DNA of 64,000 nt from an uncultured Clostridia bacterium. Its GTDB lineage: Bacteria; Bacillota; Clostridia; Christensenellales; Borkfalkiaceae. Position 1 is the stretch's first letter; the number at the start of each line of letters is the position of its first letter. A program made the position numbers and the translations under genes. The stretch covers positions 1-64,000 of the forward strand of contig CAKQSI010000009.1 in the NCBI GenBank assembly GCA_934272745.1. Reading direction: 5' to 3'. Positions 35,402 through 42,830 of the stretch are shown one piece after another. Under the pieces are notes generated by a model. That model was not told the DNA's origin, made no database searches, and saw only the letters and a list, made by a program, of their open reading frames with translations.

Positions 35402-35893
35402 TTACAGGTCGAATTTAGTCAGTTTTCCGTCCTTTTTCAGGTGATCGAAGCCGCGCTGGCGCAGCACTTCGAACGTTGCGACCGCCGCGGAGTTGGAAAG
35501 ATTGAGCGACCTTGCTTCCGCGATCATCGGAATGCGCACCGAGCGGTCGTATTCCTTATATAATAATTCTTCGGGAAGTCCGCGCGTTTCCGGTCCGAAG
35601 ACCAGAAAGGGCGTTTCGCCGTAGATTTCCTCGCTGTAAACGTACTTTGCCTTGGTGGAGAAAAAGTGCAGTTCCGCCCCGGGATAGGCGGCAAGAAAGT
35701 CCTCGTAACTTTCGTGTACGCGGACGGTAACGAGGTGCCAGTAATCCAGCCCCGCGCGTTTGACCTGCTTGTCCGAGACGTCGAACCCCAGCGGTTTGAT
35801 GAGGTCGAGAACGCTGCCCGTCGCGGCGCAGGTCCTTGCAATGTTGCCGGTATTCTGCGGAATTTCCGGCTGGTATAAAACGATGTGAATCAT
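35402..35893 (-). CDS. trmL: tRNA (cytidine/uridine-34-2'-O)-methyltransferase
   Basis: A 163-residue SPOUT-fold enzyme that methylates the ribose of the wobble base in leucine tRNAs. The N-terminal YQPEIPQNTGNIARTCAATG, FGPETRGLPEELL near 98 and the knot sequence IPMIAEARSLNLSNSAAVA near 120-138 are diagnostic. The size is standard. It is followed downstream by the symporter gene and lies 107 bases after the nitrilase-fold gene. Confidence 0.94.
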   Translation of the reverse strand: MIHIVLYQPEIPQNTGNIARTCAATGSVLDLIKPLGFDVSDKQVKRAGLDYWHLVTVRVHESYEDFLAAYPGAELHFFSTKAKYVYSEEIYGETPFLVFGPETRGLPEELLYKEYDRSVRIPMIAEARSLNLSNSAAVATFEVLRQRGFDHLKKDGKLTKFDL

Positions 35894-35978
35894 ATAAATT
35901 GAACTCCTTATTATCTGCCCGGGTTTTTATGTCGGAAGTTGATCCCTGACGATACGAACTCCCGGAAACCGGTCAAAA

Positions 35979-36018
35979 TTCAAACCCTGCCCTGAAAAAT
36001 TCAAAACCCGCCCTGAAA
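35979..36018. repeat. Gene-end duplication of the nitrilase-like gene
   Basis: TTCAAAACCCGCCCTGAAA, which includes the stop codon of the 36001-36672 gene, is preceded on the plus strand by TTCAAACCCTGCCCTGAAA, 22 bases away. The second copy lies just past the gene end. Confidence 0.75.
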
Positions 36019-36672
36019 CCCGCCGACGGGTTCGCCCCTGCCGCGCTTTACGGAAAGCAGCAGCGGCTGCTCTTTTTTTTCGGGAGAAAAATCCCACGTT
36101 TCGCCGTCCGTGGGGCTTGCCGCAAGCAGTTCCCCTTCCGTCCCGGCAAGGGTGGCGATCCCCGGGGATACCGACAAGATCGGCACGCCGAGGAAATACC
36201 CCAGCGCTTCGGCAAGCACGGGGAGTTCCTTTCGCCGTTCGGAAGTCAGATGGCAGATCATATCGCTGCCGGCAAGGGAAAGCGCGTGCGCGGGTTCGTA
36301 TCGCAACAGATCGCCGCCCGCAAGAACGCCGAGATTGCCCGCCGAAGTTTCGTACACGCGGACGGAGGAGCCGGCGGCATAGCCGCGCTTCGTCACGCCC
36401 AGTTCGTCGCTGACGCCGAGCACTTTGCCCGCGTCCGCCACGATGACCGACCGCCGCAAAACGCCGTAACTTTCGGTATCCGCAAAAAATAAGGCGACGC
36501 CGCCCGTTTCCAGACTTTTTTCGCCGCAAAGCGAAAGAATATGCGTCTGCCCCGCAAGTTCCCGTTTATAACTGACGGCGGGAAGCGGTTTCCCGAACAC
36601 GGTGAGATCCGCGCGCCTTTCCTCTATGCCTTTTACGAAAACTTCCCTGGACGGGTAAATGGCGATGATCAT
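36001..36672 (-). CDS. Nitrilase-fold protein lacking the catalytic cysteine
   Basis: A 223-residue protein that I read as a shortened carbon-nitrogen hydrolase. VLRRSVIVADAGKVLGVSDE near 70-90 matches the family strand pair before the catalytic lysine; VTKRGYAAG near 92-100 matches the YRKTHL..G region; and NLGVLAGGDLLRYEPAHAL near 112-130 aligns with the GVxICYDxxFPE nucleophile motif, but the cysteine is replaced by glycine. The N-terminal glutamate motif is also not evident. It is therefore probably not a hydrolase and may bind a ligand or be decaying. The C-terminus ends in GGFQGGF, part of a local repeat. Confidence in the fold is moderate. Confidence 0.55.
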   Translation of the reverse strand: MIIAIYPSREVFVKGIEERRADLTVFGKPLPAVSYKRELAGQTHILSLCGEKSLETGGVALFFADTESYGVLRRSVIVADAGKVLGVSDELGVTKRGYAAGSSVRVYETSAGNLGVLAGGDLLRYEPAHALSLAGSDMICHLTSERRKELPVLAEALGYFLGVPILSVSPGIATLAGTEGELLAASPTDGETWDFSPEKKEQPLLLSVKRGRGEPVGGFQGGF

Positions 36673-36985
36673 TCCGCTCCCCGCGGCCTTGTTGCCGCTT
36701 AAATTTGTAACGTCCGCTTTGGCTGCTTGCCGGTTCGCCCGCGGCGCTTTATACGGTCTATAAAACGCCCTTTTGCTGCCTGATGACCACCCGTGAGCGA
36801 CCTTTACAGTCTATGAAACGACCTTTTACAGTCTATGAAACGACCTTTTACAATCTATGAAACGCGCGCGCTTTTCGTGCGGGAAGCAAAATGACGTAAT
36901 TTTTAAGGAACGATTGAATACGAGATTTTAACCGAGGTCGAACGAGCCGTTCCGGGGTTTTCTATATTTTATAAGATTAAACCCT
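36673..36985. other. Spacer with 22-bp tandem repeats
   Basis: About 310 bases after dus. It holds three near-identical 21-22 base units and a copy of the dus gene end (36935-36951). No gene is supported. Confidence 0.55.
36798..36862. repeat. Three tandem 21-22-bp units
   Basis: CGACCTTTTACAGTCTATGA-type units at 36798-36818, 36819-36840 and 36841-36862 differ by a T-run length and one G-to-A change. Confidence 0.85.
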
Positions 36986-37009
36986 TTATATAAGGTCGAA
37001 CGAGCCGTT
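36935..37009. repeat. dus gene-end duplication
   Basis: AGGTCGAACGAGCCGTT occurs inside the last codons of dus (36993-37009) and again at 36935-36951, just past its stop codon. Confidence 0.8.
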
Positions 37010-38293
37010 TTCCGCCCGGTCATCCCAGTTGACGGCGCGGGCAAGAGCGGAAAGTTGCGCAAAAGTTTCCGCGCGGAAGACCTGCTCCTTTACGCGTTTC
37101 CCGCCGCGGACCCCGCGTAGAAACGCCGCAAACTGCTTACGAAAATCCGCCACAAACGCCGCCTGCAACCGTAAAAATTCCTCTTCGGAAGCAGCGAGTT
37201 TTTCCACCCGGTTTTTGCGGTCGGTGATCAAAAACAACACTACGTCTGCCATTTTCGGGCGCAAAGTACCCGTCAGGTCGCAAAGTAGCAACGGGTCGAA
37301 CATCGCCCCGCGCGCCACCATGACGCCCGCCGCCCCCGTTTCGTCCAGCGTCTTTTTTGCGGACGAAAGCGAAAACACGCCGCCGTTTGCAACGACGGGG
37401 ATTTTGACCGCTTCCGCTGCGGCGCGGACGGCGGCAAAGTCGGGTTCCCCCGCATAGTACGCTTCCCGCAGTCTGCCGTGCACGGTGAGAAGAGAAGCGC
37501 CGGCGCCTTCCATTCTTTTGGCAAATTCCGCGGCGATTACACCGCTTTGCTTTGTCCCGATCCGGAATTTAACGGTGATCGGCTTACCCGTTTTTTGCAG
37601 GTTTTTTACGATACGTTCCGCAGTTTCCGGCGATTCTAACAGGGCGCTGCCCTCTCCGTTTTTATAAAGTTTCGGTACCGGGCAACCCATATTGACGTCG
37701 ATGATATCGAACTTTTCCATTTCCGGAAGCAGACAGGCTTGCAACATAATCTCCGGATCGCAGCCGAAGATCTGCACCGCGGACGGCGCTTCCTCCTCCC
37801 CCGTCATAAGTAGGTCGCCCGTTTTTTCGTTGCCGTAATACAGCCCCTTGCAGGAAACCATTTCGGTAAACGTCAGCCCAGCGCCAAGCCTTCTTGCCAT
37901 TTTGCGGAAGGAAACGTCCGTATACCCCGCGAGCGGCGCCATAAATACCGCATTTTTGGTGGAAACGTTGCCGATTTTGATCGGCTTTAATAACCGTTCG
38001 TCCGGCTTTGGGGACTGCTCGCCCGGAATTTGTTGCCCGACCGGAATTTGTTGCCCGACCGGAACTTGCTGCCCGACCGGACATAGCGGCGTCTGCCGCC
38101 CGTCCGAAAGGTGCGGCGCAAGCCTTTCCGGACGCGCATTTTTCTCTATCTCCTTATTTTCTGCCGCCTTATTCTCTGCCAAGGGTCTTCTCCCCGGCTT
38201 TTGCGGCGTTCCAAAGCCTGTCGTATTCTTCGTCCGGAATTTCGGAAGAAAGTTCCTTTCCCTCTGTTTTCGCCAGTTCTTCCATGGCGGCAA
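36986..38293 (-). CDS. dus: tRNA-dihydrouridine synthase with an odd N-terminal extension
   Basis: An FMN enzyme that reduces uridines in tRNA D-loops. The core starts near residue 104 of the open frame: MAPLAGYTD near 118, DVNMGCPVPKLYKNGEGSAL near 200 with the catalytic cysteine, VKFRIG near 244, TVHGR near 271 and VVANGGVFS near 300. The frame to 38293 opens with TTG inside mazG, with a 125-base overlap and no good ribosome site, and no ATG, GTG or TTG lies between the mazG stop and the core. The extension contains VGQQ repeats from an 18-bp microsatellite. The true start is uncertain: TTG at 38293, a rare codon, or a frameshift from an ATG at 38084. Confidence 0.85.
   Translation of the reverse strand: MPPWKNWRKQRERNFLPKFRTKNTTGFGTPQKPGRRPLAENKAAENKEIEKNARPERLAPHLSDGRQTPLCPVGQQVPVGQQIPVGQQIPGEQSPKPDERLLKPIKIGNVSTKNAVFMAPLAGYTDVSFRKMARRLGAGLTFTEMVSCKGLYYGNEKTGDLLMTGEEEAPSAVQIFGCDPEIMLQACLLPEMEKFDIIDVNMGCPVPKLYKNGEGSALLESPETAERIVKNLQKTGKPITVKFRIGTKQSGVIAAEFAKRMEGAGASLLTVHGRLREAYYAGEPDFAAVRAAAEAVKIPVVANGGVFSLSSAKKTLDETGAAGVMVARGAMFDPLLLCDLTGTLRPKMADVVLFLITDRKNRVEKLAASEEEFLRLQAAFVADFRKQFAAFLRGVRGGKRVKEQVFRAETFAQLSALARAVNWDDRAENGSFDLI
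38030..38085. repeat. 18-bp microsatellite upstream of the dus core
   Basis: CCGGAATTTGTTGCCCGA-like 18-base units, three copies with drift, encode PVGQQ repeats in the dus frame and GRATNS repeats in another frame that starts with ATG at 38084. Confidence 0.8.
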
Positions 38294-39596
38294 AGCGGCG
38301 GATAAATTTGTCCACGCCCGCTTTTAAGGCAAGTTCCGGATGCACGCCGAGTTGCGAAACCACGCAAGCCGCGGCAAGCAGCAGATCGCCGCATTCCTCT
38401 TCGAGATGCGCCGCGTCTTTTTCCGCGGCAGCCTCCTCCACCTCGCGCGTTTCCTCTTTCAGTTTTTGCAGCACGCCCTCGGTCGTGTGCCAGTCAAAGC
38501 CCACCCTTCTTGCGCGTTTTTTGACCTTTTCCGCGCGGAGAAGCTGCGGCAGCGCCGCAGGCAGCGTGGTCATGGTTTCGGTAACGGTGGTCTGGTGTTT
38601 TTCGATTTTTTTATTTTTATCCCATACGGAAAGCGCCTCTTCCGCCGTCGCGGAAGTATCGCTGCCGAACACGTGCGAATGGCGGGAAATGAGTTTTTTG
38701 CAGACGCGCGTCGTGACGTCCGCGGGCGAAAATTCACCGTTTTCTTCCCCTAAAACCGAGTGGAACGCCCCTTGCAATAAAACGTCGCCCGTTTCTTCTT
38801 CCATATTATCTACGTCGCCGTTATCGATGGCGCCGACCAGTTCCGCGGCTTCTTCCAACAAATCCTGCCGCAGCGATTCGTGCGTCTGCACCTTGTCCCA
38901 CGGGCAGCCGTCGTCCCGGCGGAGCAATCGCACCAGATGCAATAAGTCCTCGTACCCGTAGCGTTCTTTGGTCAGAAAAGGCTGCGCCGGTATGTACAAA
39001 AGGACGTCCGGACCGTAATAATCCTGCCGGTCGATCTCGTAAAGGCGCATTTTTTTGCCTTTGCCGGAAACAAACATCGTCACTTCGGTTTCTTCGCCGA
39101 AGGCGTCCGAAAGCAGAAGTTTTACGTCCGCCGCCACGCTTTCGTCCGCCAGGTCGTACACCGCAAGGGGAAGGCTCAGCCGCGTTTCCTTATCCAAATC
39201 GAACGCGGAAGCAAAGCACCCCGCAGTATTCCCCGGAAGGGCAAAAGCGGGCGCGGTTTTTGGCGTACCGAAATGCACTTCCGCCCCCTTGATTTTAGAA
39301 AGAGCGGCAGCCGCGCGGTCTTCCCACACGGCTCCCTCCGCAAGAAAACATACCGCGTCGGTTTTTGCCGCGTCTTTTACGGCGCGCACCACACGCCTGT
39401 TCTCCGTATCGAAATTGCGGCTTTTTTGCGTAAGGTCGTCCAAGGTTTCGTAAAGCACGCCCTGTTCTTTCAAAAAATCGGCGATAAAGGACTGTTCGTG
39501 CCGGATCAGCACCCTGTCCGCTTTTTTTATGGCGGAAAGCGCGGCGAGACTGCAATCTCCCGCCCGGTTTCCCATTCCGATCACTATAATTGCCAC
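38169..39596 (-). CDS. mazG: MazG-family nucleotide pyrophosphohydrolase with tetrapyrrole-methylase-like N-domain
   Basis: A 475-residue YabN-type protein. The N-terminal ~210 residues have the IIVIGMGNRAGD start of the methylase-like domain. Two MazG all-alpha domains follow, with LLEEAAELVGAIDNGD...EEETGDVLLQ near 265 and LKEETREVEEAA...EEECGDLLLA near 395, the acidic magnesium-binding helices that cut nucleoside triphosphates to monophosphate and pyrophosphate. I chose GTG at 39596 because GGAG lies nine bases upstream and the family starts here; the longer frame to 39761 runs inside the flippase gene. It overlaps that gene's stop by 13 bases, in the order spoVT-spoVB-like-mazG known from Bacillus. 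Confidence 0.92.
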   Translation of the reverse strand: MAIIVIGMGNRAGDCSLAALSAIKKADRVLIRHEQSFIADFLKEQGVLYETLDDLTQKSRNFDTENRRVVRAVKDAAKTDAVCFLAEGAVWEDRAAAALSKIKGAEVHFGTPKTAPAFALPGNTAGCFASAFDLDKETRLSLPLAVYDLADESVAADVKLLLSDAFGEETEVTMFVSGKGKKMRLYEIDRQDYYGPDVLLYIPAQPFLTKERYGYEDLLHLVRLLRRDDGCPWDKVQTHESLRQDLLEEAAELVGAIDNGDVDNMEEETGDVLLQGAFHSVLGEENGEFSPADVTTRVCKKLISRHSHVFGSDTSATAEEALSVWDKNKKIEKHQTTVTETMTTLPAALPQLLRAEKVKKRARRVGFDWHTTEGVLQKLKEETREVEEAAAEKDAAHLEEECGDLLLAAACVVSQLGVHPELALKAGVDKFIRRFAAMEELAKTEGKELSSEIPDEEYDRLWNAAKAGEKTLGRE

Positions 39597-41749
39597 GGTG
39601 GTTTTCTCCTTTTTCGTAACGTTTCTTCGATCAGGAAAACCGCGCCCGAAAGCGCCGGATAGATCGCTCCCGAACAAAGCAGCCCCACGCCCAGAGAAAG
39701 GGCGATTCTGCCATGCGGCGCAATCTTTTTTCCCAGCGCCACGGCAAAAAGCGCGGCGCAAAGCAAGCCCAAAGCCGTCCCCGCGGGAAAGCGGAAAGTT
39801 TTTCCGGGCGCCCGATCCTTTCTAATATATAACAAATTGAGAAAAGTTGCAACAAAATTGCCCGCAAGGGCGGAAATTGCCAGCGAAAAAATTCCCGCGC
39901 CGCTTTTTAACAGGAGAAAGGAAAGCGCCGCTTCGGTCACGCAGCCGAAACCGAGATTGAGCGCCGACCTTCTGGATCTGCCGCCCGCGATCAGCGCCGC
40001 GGAAGCGGTCTGCCCCAGCGCCACCACCGGCACCGAAAAGGCGGAGATCCCGAGCAGAGTCGCCGCAGCGCTTTTTTCCGCGCTTTTTAAGGTGGAAAAC
40101 AGCACGCCGATCAGTTCTTTGCGGAAGAAATAACAAAACGCCCCGCCGGGAAAGGCGATGAACAGCGTAAAAAGCAGGGCGGAAACGAGTTTTTTGCTCT
40201 TTTCGGCGTTTTCGGCAAGGGAGTGGACGGAGGTCGTTTTTGAGTCGGACGTTTTTGAGTCAGACGTTTTTGAGTCGGAGGTCGTTTGAGGGACGGCTGC
40301 TTTGTTTTGGACGGTCGTTTTTTTCGTTGTTTGTTCGGCACTTGTCCGTCCGGCGAGAGTTTTTTCGGCGGAGCCGTCCGCCTGCCCGGCGGAAACCGTA
40401 AGCCTGTCTTTTGCGGCGGCTGTATGCCCGGCGGCGTTTTCCGGGGCGGAAATCGCCTTGTTGGCGGCTGTATGCGCTTTTTCAACGGAAAGACGTGTGG
40501 CGTCCGTTTCGGCTGCAAGTTCGGTCAAATTTGCCCGTTTTGCCGCGCTTTGTACCGATTTTTGCGATACGTTCCCCGTTTTTTGGTACACGCGCCCCGA
40601 TTTTTCCGCTTTTCCGGCGCCCGGCTTATCCCCCGTTTCTTCCCCGGCGCCCGGTTTCTCCCCCGTTTCTTTTCCGGCGGCGTGCGGTTTATCCCACGTT
40701 TCTTTCCCCGCGCCCACCTTGACGGAAGTTTCCGCTACCTTGGCGTACGGTTCGTCCGCGGGCAGACAGTAAGGCGTTACGGGCACGCTTTCTTTCCGCC
40801 TGCCGGCAATCTTTTTCGATAAAACGGGCAGCGCCGCCACCGCAACGCCGTAGCAAAGCGCCACCGGCACGCCGGTCACCGCCGTCACTCCGCCGAAGTA
40901 CACGCCGTACAGCGCCGTGGCGTCGGTTTCGTAAGCGGAAAGCACGGGAATGGTAAAAAATCCCGTAAGTACCGAGGTCAGCGGGGGCAAAATGCCGATC
41001 ACGATCATGGGCAAAAGCGCGCGGAATACCTTTTTCCGCATTCGGCTTCCGCCCCGGGATTGCAACAACGTTTTTGCGGGACGCTCCCTGAAAAAACGTA
41101 AAAACAGGTAGAGGCAGGCAAAGGCTTCCGAAACCGAAACGCCGAGACAGGCGCCCGCGGCGGCGCGCGCGGGGTCGGACTTCCACCGCAAGGCAAAAAA
41201 CAGACCGGCGCAGAGTTTTACCGTCTGTTCCACGATCTGCGAAGCGGCGGTAGGAAACATTTTGTTTCTGCCTTGAAAATAGCCGCGGATCGCCGAAAAC
41301 GCCGAGGTGAAAAAGATTGCGGGAGCGATGGCGCGGTAGCAGCGCGCGGCGGCGGCATTCCCCTGCAAAACGGAAAGGGGCTTGGAAAGGCACAGCAAAA
41401 GCGCCGTTAAAACAAGTCCCGCAAACGGCAAAAAGGAGAGCGCCGCGGCAAGAACGTTCTCCTTTTTCCCCTCCTCTTCTTCCGCCACCAGTTTGGAAAC
41501 CGCCGTCGGAACTCCGCTTGCGGAAACGGTCAGCGCCGCCCCGTACACGGGAAAAACCATCTGGTATAGTCCCAATCCGTAGCCGCCCAGAACTTTGGAA
41601 AGCGGCAGCCGATATACCGCGCCGATGACCTTGGCAAAGAAACTGCCGAACGCGATGAGGAGCGCGTTTTTATAGAACGTCCCCCCGTTTTTGGATCTTT
41701 TCTCTTTCATATGTACCGGCGCCGGAACGCGCCGGAGGAGATTTTGCAT
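39584..41749 (-). CDS. SpoVB/MurJ-like lipid-linked oligosaccharide flippase with a large insertion
   Basis: A 721-residue membrane protein of the MOP (MATE-like) superfamily. After a basic start, the family pattern GSFFAKVIGAVYRLPLSKVL near 35-54 leads into about seven helices, and further helices follow from residue 515. Such flippases move lipid II or other lipid-linked glycans; the spoVT context suggests a role at sporulation or in cell wall synthesis. Residues ~320-512 are a hydrophilic insertion rich in Lys, Thr, Ala and Gly with AGKETGEKPG and SDSKT repeats, making the protein about 190 residues longer than relatives. RBS-like GGAAAG precedes the first ATG. Confidence 0.86.
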   Translation of the reverse strand: MQNLLRRVPAPVHMKEKRSKNGGTFYKNALLIAFGSFFAKVIGAVYRLPLSKVLGGYGLGLYQMVFPVYGAALTVSASGVPTAVSKLVAEEEEGKKENVLAAALSFLPFAGLVLTALLLCLSKPLSVLQGNAAAARCYRAIAPAIFFTSAFSAIRGYFQGRNKMFPTAASQIVEQTVKLCAGLFFALRWKSDPARAAAGACLGVSVSEAFACLYLFLRFFRERPAKTLLQSRGGSRMRKKVFRALLPMIVIGILPPLTSVLTGFFTIPVLSAYETDATALYGVYFGGVTAVTGVPVALCYGVAVAALPVLSKKIAGRRKESVPVTPYCLPADEPYAKVAETSVKVGAGKETWDKPHAAGKETGEKPGAGEETGDKPGAGKAEKSGRVYQKTGNVSQKSVQSAAKRANLTELAAETDATRLSVEKAHTAANKAISAPENAAGHTAAAKDRLTVSAGQADGSAEKTLAGRTSAEQTTKKTTVQNKAAVPQTTSDSKTSDSKTSDSKTTSVHSLAENAEKSKKLVSALLFTLFIAFPGGAFCYFFRKELIGVLFSTLKSAEKSAAATLLGISAFSVPVVALGQTASAALIAGGRSRRSALNLGFGCVTEAALSFLLLKSGAGIFSLAISALAGNFVATFLNLLYIRKDRAPGKTFRFPAGTALGLLCAALFAVALGKKIAPHGRIALSLGVGLLCSGAIYPALSGAVFLIEETLRKRRKPPWQL

Positions 41750-41887
41750 CGGTTACTTTCCGCGCCGTACCCGCGCCCTCCGGTTTGTTTTTTGCCGGGA
41801 GCGCCCGCGATTTATTTTCAAAGCCGGGAGCCCGCGCTTCGTATTTTACGCGGTTTCCGGAAACGACTTCCGCGCTTTTCCCCTTTA

Positions 41888-42430
41888 TCAGGAAAACCGG
41901 TTTGCGAGAATGGAAGCCGCGCACTTGGCAACGGCAAGTTCCTTTTCCCCGAAAGACAGCGGTTCTTTCGACGCCAGAACGACGCACCCCAAAAGGTCGC
42001 CGCCCGCGACGACGGGCACCGCAACTTCCGCCTTGACGGGGAAAATTTCCCGCTTGAAAAGAGGAAAGGTCGCTTCGTCCGCGGCGCCGGAAACGATTCT
42101 GGTCGTCCGCTCCTGCATCATGCGGGAAAGTTCGTCCGACGCTTCTTCCCCCAAAAGGTCCTTGGTATCTTTGCCGCTTGCCGCGATCACACCGTCCGTA
42201 TCGAATAAAATTACGATGAGATCGGTGACTTCCCGCAGAGATTTTGCGATCGAAGCCGCCTCCTCTTCCATCGACGCGATGGGCGAATATTTGCGGAACA
42301 GAACGTCTTCCTTATCGGTATAGATTTCGAGCGGGTCGCCCTCCCTGATGCGCAGCGTTTTACGGATTTCTTTGGGAATGACCACGCGCCCCAATTCGTC
42401 GATTCTTCTTACAATGCCGGTTGCTTTCAA
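41888..42430 (-). CDS. spoVT: Stage V sporulation regulator SpoVT
   Basis: A 180-residue transcription factor. Residues 1-50 are an AbrB swapped-hairpin DNA-binding domain (GIVRRIDELGRVVIPKEIRK, LRIREGDPLEIY), and residues ~55-178 a GAF-like sensing domain. In Bacillus it controls genes in the forespore after engulfment; here it marks a spore-forming lineage. AGGAGG lies about eight bases upstream of the ATG. It heads the spoVT, flippase, mazG order. Confidence 0.94.
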   Translation of the reverse strand: MKATGIVRRIDELGRVVIPKEIRKTLRIREGDPLEIYTDKEDVLFRKYSPIASMEEEAASIAKSLREVTDLIVILFDTDGVIAASGKDTKDLLGEEASDELSRMMQERTTRIVSGAADEATFPLFKREIFPVKAEVAVPVVAGGDLLGCVVLASKEPLSFGEKELAVAKCAASILANRFS

Positions 42431-42830
42431 ATTCTACCTCCTGATCGCGGCAAAAATCGCCGCACCTGCCTAGCCCTCGTGACTATGCTACCCTTAGTTT
42501 TTGTGTTATGTCAGGAAATTATGCGGCAAAACCGGGAAAAACCGCTGCTTTTTCCGCCCGGTTTGAATTTTACACGACCGAACTTATCTTGAAGCGCCGC
42601 CGGAATTCGCGCACCCCGCAAACGGCTTTTCCGTAACCCCGTTTATCCGGAATCGTGACCGGATTTATCCTGAACCGTACAAAAGGCAAACCGCCTTCGA
42701 CAAAATTTTTACAAGAAAAAAATGAAAACGCTTGCAGACGGAAAACACCTATGATAGAATACCTACAGTTGCCGGGCGCGAACGAAAAAGTTTCCGCCGC
42801 CTGCGGCAAAACCCCCATAAGGAGAAAACG
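42431..42830. other. Divergent region between spoVT and the GH36 gene
   Basis: A 400-base spacer. The plus-strand cre site and promoter of the glycosidase gene lie at 42722-42760. The spoVT promoter was not resolved. No separate gene is supported. Confidence 0.55.
42722..42760 (+). promoter_or_regulatory. cre site overlapping the GH36 promoter
   Basis: ATGAAAACGCTTGCA at 42722-42736 fits the CcpA catabolite-responsive consensus WTGNAANCGNWNNCW at every fixed position. It overlaps the -35 TTGCAG (42732-42737); after 17 bases comes the -10 TAGAAT (42755-42760). CcpA binding would block the promoter when preferred sugars are present. Confidence 0.72.
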
